Of a stretch of 11,131 bases of DNA, positions 6,473 to 11,131 are shown in pieces. This stretch comes from Cellvibrionales bacterium (GTDB lineage Bacteria > Pseudomonadota > Gammaproteobacteria > Pseudomonadales > UBA7434). Positions within the stretch are counted from its first letter, which is position 1, and every line of letters begins with the position of its first letter. Under the pieces are notes generated by a model. It was not told where the DNA came from and made no database searches. It worked only from the letters and a program-made list of their open reading frames with translations. The position numbers and the translations under genes were made by a program. Location: positions 1-11,131 of the forward strand of contig JABIQF010000082.1 in assembly GCA_018668095.1 (NCBI GenBank). The letters run 5' to 3'.

Positions 6473-6988
6473 ATGAAAAATAAGCTAATGTCTGTTTCTA
6501 CCTCTATCGTTAAAAAAAGTCTTTTCCTAGCTCTTGTAGTGAGTTTAATAACTGCATGTGCCTCTAATAAACAGCAAGAAGCTGATGCCGCCGCTGCTGC
6601 CGCTGCCGCCGTTGCTTCTGCTGCTGAAGATGCCGCCTCGGTTGAAGTATCAGTCGATACTGCTGCCAACTTAGAAAGCGTTTTCTACTTTGAATACGAT
6701 CAGTCTTCTTTGACTTCTGCGGCCCGCGCAGCGCTTGATGCACAAGCTTCTGTGCTTCGTGACACAGCAAGCAGTGTTCGCCTTGAAGGTCATGCTGATG
6801 AGCGTGGTTCACGTGAATATAACTTAGCGTTAGGTGAGCGTCGTGCTAAAGCAGTTGCCGATTACTTAGCGATTCAAGGTGTTTCTCGATCACGTGTTGA
6901 AGTTGTTAGCTACGGTGAAGAGCGTCCAATTTCATTGCGCAGTGATGATTCAGCTTATAGCTTAAATCGTCGTGTTGAATTGAAATAA
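6473..6988 (+). CDS. pal: peptidoglycan-associated lipoprotein Pal
   Basis: Pal is the outer-membrane lipoprotein that binds peptidoglycan and TolB, holding the envelope together at the division site. From ATG 6473 the product has 171 residues. A lipoprotein signal ends in the lipobox ITAC, with acylated Cys29 (codon 6557-6559). An Ala-rich linker (about 37-57, nearly uninterrupted GCN codons) follows. The OmpA-C peptidoglycan-binding domain (about 70-171) contains FYFEYDQSSL, LEGHADERGSREYN, LALGERRAKAV, VSYGEERP and the terminal NRRVELK. The start is uncertain: ATG 6434 gives a 41-residue leader, ATG 6473 gives 28 and ATG 6488 gives 23 residues before the Cys. None has a strong Shine-Dalgarno. 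I prefer 6473; 6488 is also reasonable. Confidence 0.95.
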   Translation: MKNKLMSVSTSIVKKSLFLALVVSLITACASNKQQEADAAAAAAAAVASAAEDAASVEVSVDTAANLESVFYFEYDQSSLTSAARAALDAQASVLRDTASSVRLEGHADERGSREYNLALGERRAKAVADYLAIQGVSRSRVEVVSYGEERPISLRSDDSAYSLNRRVELK

Positions 6989-7001
6989 AGACTATTGAGC
7001 T

Positions 7002-7028
7002 CAGTAATATTTTTTTAAAGTATTACTG
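7002..7028 (+). other. hairpin downstream of pal
   Basis: CAGTAATA (7002-7009) is the exact reverse complement of TATTACTG (7021-7028), separated by 11 nt that contain seven T. It lies 14 bases after the pal stop. The stem is AT-rich and the T-tract is in the loop rather than after the stem, so it is not a classic terminator. It could stabilise the 3' end of pal mRNA. Its right arm is the first half of the tandem repeat that follows. Confidence 0.4.
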
Positions 7029-7080
7029 TTTCAAGTATTACTGATTCAAGTATTAGTAATTAAATAATTACTGAGTTCAA
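7021..7080. repeat. degenerate 15-bp tandem repeat between pal and cpoB
   Basis: Four units of exactly 15 bp begin at 7021, 7036, 7051 and 7066. Units 1 and 2 (TATTACTG, then T or A, then TTCAAG) differ at one base; units 3 and 4 are more diverged. The array fills the middle of the 173-bp gap between pal and cpoB. No role is known. It resembles in size, though not in sequence, the array between ruvC and ruvA. Confidence 0.65.
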
Positions 7081-7161
7081 TGTTTGTGAAGGGTGCGTTC
7101 TCCTATAGTTGTTTATGTACCCTCCGCTTTAATCAAGATCCAATAACCTGATGGTAGTTCG

Positions 7162-8187
7162 ATGATGAACATGGCTAACAATGCTGTTGTTGAATTTATG
7201 AGCGTTAAAGACATCACAATGAATGCTAAGTCTGCTTTGTCGGGCTTGGCATTTTTGCTTATGCGGCCTTTTATATTGGCTGCCTGGCTGACTGTGACGT
7301 CGCTTTTTTTCGCTCCTTTTGCTTTATCCCAAATCGAAGTGGTCGAAGCCGAACCAGCGGTCATTACTGATAGCCGTTATCCACAAACGCGAGAGACAAC
7401 GATAGTTTCTAAGGTCCTCGGTAATTCCATGAATGATGCGCCGCCACCGATTGCATTAAGTTCAGATTCAGGCAATGCCGGATTATTTGTTCAATTACAA
7501 GATTTACAGGCTGAAGTGCGAGAGTTACGCGGTTTGCTTGAGCAGCAAAGTTATATTATTGAGCAGCTTAGCCAGAAACGAATGGATGATTATCTCGATC
7601 TTGATCGCAGGATTGGCGAGTTGACCCAGTCAGCGTTGTCAGGAGCTCCTGTTAAGTCAGCTTCGGCGAGCAATCAACCACAGAGTAATACTGGGGGTAG
7701 TACTTCAACGGCAAGAAGTTATTCAACCGCAAAAAGTGCTGTACCCGCCAATGCTGGCTCAGTATCACCCATTGTAAAAGCCGCTGTACCGCCGGTTGCA
7801 TCAAGTGCTGATGTTGCTAAAAAGGCTTATCGTGCCGCATACCAGAAAGTAAAAGATCGTCAGTTTGATCAGGCGAGTGTTTCATTGGCTGCTTTTATTA
7901 AGGCTCATCCTCAATCGCATTATGTTCCTAATGCGTACTTTTGGCTGGGAGAGCTCTTTTATCTTGAGTCAGATTTACCAAAATCCAAGCAATCATTTGA
8001 TGTGCTCATTAAGCAGTATCCCAAGCATCGAAAAATTGCCGATGCTAAATTTAAGTTGGGAAAAATTTATCATCAGTTAGGCGATAATAAATCAGCGCGT
8101 AGCATGTTAGAATCGGTTTTAAATGATCACCCTGGCAGCACAGCAGCCAATCCCGCGCGAGAATACCTCAATAATAGTCTGCGCTAG
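7162..8187 (+). CDS. cpoB: cell division coordinator CpoB (YbgF)
   Basis: CpoB is a periplasmic protein encoded at the end of tol-pal operons. It binds TolA and links Tol-Pal constriction to PBP1B-dependent peptidoglycan synthesis. From ATG 7162 it has 341 residues. A hydrophobic signal region lies at about 28-55 (LAFLLMRPFILAAWLTV), with cleavage likely near ALS. A coiled coil (about 108-155, LQDLQAEVRELRGLLEQQ) should trimerise the protein. A Ser/Ala/Thr/Gln-rich linker covers 156-215. Three TPR units (about 219-341) include AYRAAYQKVKDRQFDQA, AYFWLGELFY and AKFKLGKIYHQLGD. ATG 7162 leaves a long n-region. ATG 7198 or 7219 would give a more ordinary signal peptide and may be the true start. 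The queE start follows after 33 bp. Confidence 0.93.
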   Translation: MMNMANNAVVEFMSVKDITMNAKSALSGLAFLLMRPFILAAWLTVTSLFFAPFALSQIEVVEAEPAVITDSRYPQTRETTIVSKVLGNSMNDAPPPIALSSDSGNAGLFVQLQDLQAEVRELRGLLEQQSYIIEQLSQKRMDDYLDLDRRIGELTQSALSGAPVKSASASNQPQSNTGGSTSTARSYSTAKSAVPANAGSVSPIVKAAVPPVASSADVAKKAYRAAYQKVKDRQFDQASVSLAAFIKAHPQSHYVPNAYFWLGELFYLESDLPKSKQSFDVLIKQYPKHRKIADAKFKLGKIYHQLGDNKSARSMLESVLNDHPGSTAANPAREYLNNSLR

Positions 8188-8220
8188 TTTTTATCGATTA
8201 TCCTAATAGGCAACAACACT

Positions 8221-8940
8221 ATGGCTGCTTCTGAGTCTAACAATTCTATTATGGCGCCTATAGCCAGCGATTTAACTTTGCGTCTTACCGAAATTTTTTG
8301 TTCGCTGCAAGGCGAGTCATCTTGGGTTGGCTTGCCGACGGTGTTTGTTCGTCTTACAGGTTGTCCTTTACGTTGCGTTTATTGCGATACCAGTTATTCG
8401 TTTCATGGCGGTGAGTCATTCCCTATGGATGAAGTGCTTAGTCGTATAGCATCTTATGATACACAGCATATTTGCGTTACCGGTGGCGAGCCATTGGCAC
8501 AAAAGTCTTGCATTCAACTGCTTAAAACACTTTGTGATAAAGGCTATAAGGTGTCGTTAGAAACCAGTGGGGCCATGGATATAGCCGAGGTGGATGCGCG
8601 AGTTAAGCGTATTGTTGATTTAAAAACGCCTGCTTCAAAAGAAATGAGCAAAAACCGTTACGAAAACATTGCACTGTTACAGCGCCATGATGAAGTGAAA
8701 TTTGTGATTTGTAATCGCGAAGATTACGACTGGGCCGTAACAACTATTGAGCAATATCAATTGCACAGTAAGGTCGACAATGTATTATTTTCACCTGTAT
8801 TCGATGTTGAAGGTGAAAGCACTAGAGAGCAGGGCTTTAATGAGCAGAGCTTAGCAGACTGGATTTTAGAAGATAAGCTGGGCGTTCGCATGCAGCTGCA
8901 ATTACATAAATTGATTTGGGGTAATCAGCCTGGACGATAA
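8221..8940 (+). CDS. queE: 7-carboxy-7-deazaguanine synthase QueE
   Basis: QueE is a radical SAM enzyme that converts 6-carboxytetrahydropterin to 7-carboxy-7-deazaguanine in the preQ0/queuosine pathway. The product has 239 residues. The [4Fe-4S] motif is a canonical CX3CX2C: C48, C52 and C55 in GCPLRCVYCDTSYSF. The SAM-contacting GGE motif follows in VTGGEPL (86-92), and LETSG is at 113-117. FCSLQGESSWVGLPTVFVRL before the cluster is the usual N-terminal QueE signature. The start is ATG at 8221 with AGG (8208-8210) ten bases upstream. ATG 8251 is an in-frame alternative that would still keep the conserved core. One base separates its stop from the queC ATG, so the pair is an operon. No preQ1 riboswitch is seen in the 33 bp before it. 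Confidence 0.96.
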   Translation: MAASESNNSIMAPIASDLTLRLTEIFCSLQGESSWVGLPTVFVRLTGCPLRCVYCDTSYSFHGGESFPMDEVLSRIASYDTQHICVTGGEPLAQKSCIQLLKTLCDKGYKVSLETSGAMDIAEVDARVKRIVDLKTPASKEMSKNRYENIALLQRHDEVKFVICNREDYDWAVTTIEQYQLHSKVDNVLFSPVFDVEGESTREQGFNEQSLADWILEDKLGVRMQLQLHKLIWGNQPGR

Positions 8941-8941
8941 T

Positions 8942-8992
8942 ATGACAGCCTTAAATGAATCCGTGACAACTTTAAATAAACCTGTGACAGCC
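8942..8992 (+). repeat. 21-bp tandem repeat over the queC start, repeating the start codon
   Basis: Copies at 8942-8962 and 8963-8983 agree at 15 of 21 bases. A third, partial copy at 8984-8992 agrees with copy 1 at 8 of 9. Each copy begins with a possible in-frame start: ATG 8942, GTG 8963 and GTG 8984. They encode MTALNES, VTTLNKP and VTA. The conserved QueC sequence begins only after the third copy. Confidence 0.7.
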
Positions 8993-9658
8993 AAAAAAGC
9001 CATTGTCTTGGTTTCAGGCGGCCTTGATTCCGCCACCGTTTTGGCTATGGCCATTGCTCAAGGTTATGAATGCCACACGCTAAGCTTTGATTATGGCCAG
9101 CGACATAGGGCAGAGTTACAAGCAGCCGAGCGATTATCAGCTGCCAGTGCGGCGGTTGAACACCGTGTTATTAGCTTTGACCTAGGTGTTATTGGCGGAT
9201 CGGCGCTCACAGATTCGGCTATAGCTGTGCCAGAGTCACCTACTGAAGGTATTCCTGTTACATACGTACCCGCGCGCAATACCATATTTCTGAGTTTTGC
9301 CTTGGGCTATGCCGAAGTGGTTGAGGCCAGCGCCATTTTTGTGGGTGTGAATGCCGTTGATTACTCAGGCTACCCCGATTGTCGGCCAGACTATATAGCG
9401 GCTTATCAGATTATGGCCGATTCGGCGACTAAAGCCGGTGTAGAAGGGCATGGTGCGCAGATATACGCTCCATTAATTGATATGACTAAGGCCGATATCA
9501 TTAAAGAGGGTGTTCGTTTAGGTGTTGATTATGCCATGACAGTATCCTGTTATCAGGCAAATGCCGAAGGCGAAGCCTGTGGTAAATGTGACAGTTGCCG
9601 CTTGAGATCAGAAGGTTTTGAGGGTGCTGGTATCGCCGATCCGACGCGTTATGTTTAA
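8942..9658 (+). CDS. queC: 7-cyano-7-deazaguanine (preQ0) synthase QueC
   Basis: QueC uses ATP and ammonia to turn 7-carboxy-7-deazaguanine into preQ0, the step after QueE. From ATG 8942 it has 238 residues (E. coli 231). The PP-loop motif is SGGLDS at 25-30, with FDYGQRHRAEL at 49-59. VPARNTIFLS, DYSGYPDCRPDY and the C-terminal zinc site (C203, C213, C216 and C219 in CYQANAEGEACGKCDSC) are all present. The first 14 residues come from a 21-bp tandem duplication and are not part of the family core. GTG 8984 would give MTAKKAIVLVSGG, closer to the usual QueC N-terminus. ATG 8942 is kept because it lies one base after the queE stop. Confidence 0.96.
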   Translation: MTALNESVTTLNKPVTAKKAIVLVSGGLDSATVLAMAIAQGYECHTLSFDYGQRHRAELQAAERLSAASAAVEHRVISFDLGVIGGSALTDSAIAVPESPTEGIPVTYVPARNTIFLSFALGYAEVVEASAIFVGVNAVDYSGYPDCRPDYIAAYQIMADSATKAGVEGHGAQIYAPLIDMTKADIIKEGVRLGVDYAMTVSCYQANAEGEACGKCDSCRLRSEGFEGAGIADPTRYV

Positions 9659-9715
9659 TTGGCGAGTTGATAGGTAAATTAGTGCGAGATTCCCTTAATT
9701 TATCGCTAAAAACCC

Positions 9716-9743
9716 TTGTGTTTTGTGTGCTGGCGGTTAATAT
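9716..9743 (+). promoter_or_regulatory. candidate promoter of the tRNA-Lys unit
   Basis: TTGTGT (9716-9721) and TAATAT (9738-9743) are 16 bp apart. The bases after the -10 (GCGCCCC, 9745-9751) form a GC-rich discriminator, as in stringently controlled stable-RNA promoters. Transcription would start near 9750, about 110 bases before the tRNA. Upstream, GGTAAATTA (9673-9681) can pair with TAATTTATC (9696-9704), a weak AT-rich stem after queC that is not a convincing terminator. Confidence 0.5.
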
Positions 9744-9751
9744 AGCGCCCC

Positions 9752-9850
9752 TCTAATCGAGTAGCATTAATCTGTTGATATTACAGGCTAAAGGCAACAT
9801 TGTTTGCCGAGAAGATTAGACCTTTGCTCCACTCAATGAGTAGATGCAAA
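9752..9850 (+). ncRNA. potentially structured leader of the tRNA-Lys transcript
   Basis: TCTAATC (9752-9758) is the reverse complement of GATTAGA (9814-9820). The segment it would enclose has two more possible stems: CTGT/ACAG (9772-9775, 9783-9786) and GGCAA/TTGCC (9793-9797, 9804-9808). A further hairpin follows, TTTGC (9823-9827) with GCAAA (9846-9850), enclosing ACTC/GAGT around AAT. Together they could make a three-way junction plus a hairpin starting at the inferred transcript start. The short stems could each arise by chance. It may simply be the 5' extension removed during tRNA maturation. Confidence 0.25.
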
Positions 9851-9858
9851 ATTGTTTC

Positions 9859-9934
9859 GGGTCGTTAGCTCAGTTGGTAGAGCAGTTGGCTTTTAATCAA
9901 TTGGTCGCTGGTTCGAACCCAGCACGACCCACCA
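9859..9934 (+). tRNA. tRNA-Lys (anticodon UUU)
   Basis: A full cloverleaf of 76 bases with encoded CCA. The acceptor stem GGGTCGT pairs with ACGACCC. The D arm is GCTC/GAGC, the anticodon stem is GTTGG with TCAAT (G-U pairs at both ends), and the loop CTTTTAA carries anticodon TTT at 9892-9894. The T arm is GCTGG-TTCGAAC-CCAGC. The discriminator A is followed by CCA (9932-9934). It is almost identical to E. coli tRNA-Lys as I remember it. It is a single-gene unit, with a candidate promoter upstream and a terminator seven bases downstream. Confidence 0.98.
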
Positions 9935-9940
9935 TTAAAC

Positions 9941-9973
9941 AAGGCTGCTTCATTTTATGAAGTGGCCTTTTTT
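9941..9973 (+). terminator. Rho-independent terminator of tRNA-Lys
   Basis: AAGGCTGCTTCA (9941-9952) pairs over 12 positions with TGAAGTGGCCTT (9958-9969), with two central wobble pairs and a TTTTA loop. The stem runs into a six-T tract (9968-9973). It begins seven bases after the tRNA CCA. Confidence 0.9.
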
Positions 9974-10401
9974 AATGTCTGTTTTTAATATCCAGTTTAT
10001 ATTATTAGGTTCAGGTGCTCATCTTGAATGCCTGGGTTGAATATTAGCTTTTGATTGTCTCTGGACAAAATAGGAGATATTAAAAAGGATATAATTTACA
10101 TTGCTGATAGTTAATCTTACCGTCAGGTCAGTACTGAAGGGCTTTGAGATATGAATCAGCTCTTTTGCAGCATTGCGTATTCGTTAGTTATTTTATTGAC
10201 AAACTAAACGTATCTGTATAAAGTATGTGCAAATCCTAACGATAATTCTTAGGTTGGAAGGTCATTGTAAGTGAATTGCTTGATTAAACCGTTAATTGAG
10301 CCGCAGTTACACTGATAGCCAAGATTGGCCCCCCCTTATCCAATTGTCACACTATATTCCTGGAAGCTCGTTGTTAACCGTTCTGCGGTCACGGCTTCAT
10401 A
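9974..10401. other. gene-free stretch downstream of tRNA-Lys
   Basis: These 428 bases hold no ORF with family features. They contain a TTGACA-based candidate promoter (10196-10222), a small hairpin CCTAA/TTAGG (10235-10239, 10249-10253), and GCCA/TGGC with a 4-nt loop running into a seven-C tract (10329-10335). ACCG/CGGT (10377-10380, 10386-10389) lies just before the next gene. No direct repeat of the tRNA 3' end, no integrase fragment and no insertion-sequence end were seen. Confidence 0.6.
10196..10222 (+). promoter_or_regulatory. candidate promoter for the choice-of-anchor A gene
   Basis: A perfect -35 TTGACA (10196-10201) is followed by TATAAA (10217-10222). The spacer is 15 bp, shorter than the usual 17. 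It would leave a 5' untranslated region of about 170 bases before the ATG at 10402. Motif-based only. Confidence 0.4.
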
Positions 10402-11131
10402 ATGATAAAAACTAGCTTTAAGCTCTCAAAGCTTGCTGTCAATTTCTCTACACTACTGTGCCTTACTCTGGCTCATTCTTCTATTGCGGCTACTGTTCCA
10501 TCTACGTGGGTTTCAACGACCATATTGATGCAAGAATACAATACGATTGTATTGGATAAGCTGACGCCTAGTACTTCAGAAATTAAAGGTTCTCTCTACG
10601 TTGGCGGCATCATTGCGTCTGGTAATGCTCTTTCCGTTAATTCATCTTTAATGCCTAATGGTTCGCTAGGTGGCTCTCTTGTGGTCGGCGGAATTATTCA
10701 AGCGCCCATACAATTACACTCGGGAAATGTATTGGTTGGTGGCATTGTTAATACCAGTTTCAATAACTCTGGCGGTGGTAATATCACTGTAGGTGACACA
10801 GTTACAGGTGCAATTACCAATACCAATGGCGGCGATATCACTATCGGTGGCCAAGCTACCGGTATCATCAATAATGTAGGTGGCGGCAATATTACGGTCA
10901 GTGGTTCGATTACTAATATTCTTAACAACCAAAATGGTGGCGATATTATCGTTGGTGGTGATATCGTTTATGCTTATAACAATGAAGGTGGCGGCACCGC
11001 GACGGTTGCAGGCTATCATAATGGTGGCGTTAGCAGCCCTGTTTCTTTACCCGAAGTTTCTATAGGAGTAGATGTTCAAGATATTCGCACACGTTTTGAA
11101 ATTCTATCAACTGAATTATCCACGTTATCGA
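10402..11131 (+). CDS. choice-of-anchor A family exported protein (5' part, cut by window end)
   Basis: The reading frame is open from ATG 10402 to the window edge (243 codons plus one base, no stop). Residues 1-30 form a Sec signal peptide with likely cleavage after SIAA. Residues about 40-70 (ILMQEYNTIVLDKL, then SEIKGSLYVGG) match the opening of the choice-of-anchor A domain: a YNxIVL strand, then an E-x-KG segment and VGG. GG-rich strands recur with an exact 18-residue period from about 107 to 208, as in a beta-solenoid. After about 214 the repeat ends and a more helical segment starts. Family members are surface or exported proteins whose C-terminal sorting signals differ; that part lies outside the window. 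An in-frame stop at 10375-10377 rules out an earlier start, and no Shine-Dalgarno is visible. The specific function is unknown. Confidence 0.8.
   Translation, partial: MIKTSFKLSKLAVNFSTLLCLTLAHSSIAATVPSTWVSTTILMQEYNTIVLDKLTPSTSEIKGSLYVGGIIASGNALSVNSSLMPNGSLGGSLVVGGIIQAPIQLHSGNVLVGGIVNTSFNNSGGGNITVGDTVTGAITNTNGGDITIGGQATGIINNVGGGNITVSGSITNILNNQNGGDIIVGGDIVYAYNNEGGGTATVAGYHNGGVSSPVSLPEVSIGVDVQDIRTRFEILSTELSTLS
10720..11025 (+). repeat. six 18-residue (54-bp) coding repeats
   Basis: Aligned on a GG or SG doublet at residues 107, 125, 143, 161, 179 and 197, the units are spaced exactly 18 residues apart. Each fits GG-[NDT]-[IVA]-x-[VI]-x-G, then a variable part often containing I and paired N (for example GGDITIGG and GGNITVSG). 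DNA copies are diverged in third positions, so the repeat is kept at protein level and is not a recent DNA duplication. Two related VGG segments (63-69 and 91-97) precede the array at different spacings. Confidence 0.75.

Noticed and set aside
6448..6812. Reverse-strand ORFs opposite pal
   Set aside because: Low-complexity Ala or Gln/Arg strings opposite the GCN-rich linker of pal; pal is certain in its own frame.
8188..8220. preQ1 riboswitch before queE
   Set aside because: Only 33 bases separate cpoB and queE and no aptamer-like stem and A-rich tail is present.
10099..10155. Short TTG-started ORF after an AGGAG-like site downstream of the tRNA
   Set aside because: About 17 codons, poor spacing to the site and no recognisable sequence; well within chance expectation.
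10720..11025. CRISPR-like periodic DNA
   Set aside because: The 54-bp periodicity is coding and conserved at protein level; there are no near-identical repeats with unique spacers.
10698..11065. ORFs on both strands within the choice-of-anchor A gene
   Set aside because: They are shadows of the 54-bp repeats. The + frame from 10402 has a signal peptide, family motif and no stop.
9859..11131. Second att copy of the tRNA 3' end
   Set aside because: No repeat of the T arm and acceptor end was found downstream within the window; any such copy would lie outside it.

Overview
The window is a conserved chromosomal segment, all genes on the + strand, from a Gram-negative gammaproteobacterium. The gene order ruvC-ruvA-ruvB-ybgC-tolQ-tolR-tolA-tolB-pal-cpoB-queE-queC-tRNA-Lys is, from memory, the Pseudomonas-type arrangement. 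The moderate, AT-leaning composition and the protein sequences suggest a marine or related lineage (Cellvibrionales-like), but genus cannot be fixed from this window.

Layout. 1-156: a 22-bp tandem repeat with terminator-like units, then a promoter with a perfect TATAAT box. 157-2420: ruvC, ruvA, ruvB (Holliday-junction resolution), with an unusual repeat-filled gap between ruvC and ruvA. 2461-8187: ybgC-tolQRAB-pal-cpoB, the Tol-Pal envelope-constriction system. Several of these genes start at GTG, and gaps are short until a roughly 300-bp gap before pal. 8221-9658: queE and queC, two steps of preQ0 (queuosine precursor) synthesis. 9716-9973: a tRNA-Lys(UUU) unit with its own promoter, a leader with potential structure, encoded CCA and a strong terminator. 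9974-10401: a gap with a candidate promoter and a C7 tract. 10402-11131: the 5' part of an exported choice-of-anchor A family protein with six 18-residue beta-solenoid-like repeats, cut off by the window edge.

How the genes work together. RuvA and RuvB drive branch migration and RuvC cuts the junction. TolQ and TolR form the proton-driven inner-membrane motor that energises TolA; TolA reaches across the periplasm to TolB and Pal at the outer membrane. CpoB links this machine to peptidoglycan synthesis at division, and YbgC is the co-transcribed thioesterase. QueE then QueC make preQ0. The last gene is unrelated to these modules. It sits just past a tRNA-Lys that, in Pseudomonas, is a known integration site, so it is the most likely accessory gene here.

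No CRISPR array, insertion sequence, integrase or rRNA was seen. The most unusual features are short degenerate tandem repeats of different periods (22, 16, 15 and 21 bp) at gene boundaries, a repeat-duplicated start region in queC, a 13-codon hydrophobic micro-ORF filling the tolR-tolA gap, and the 18-residue repeat protein after the tRNA.
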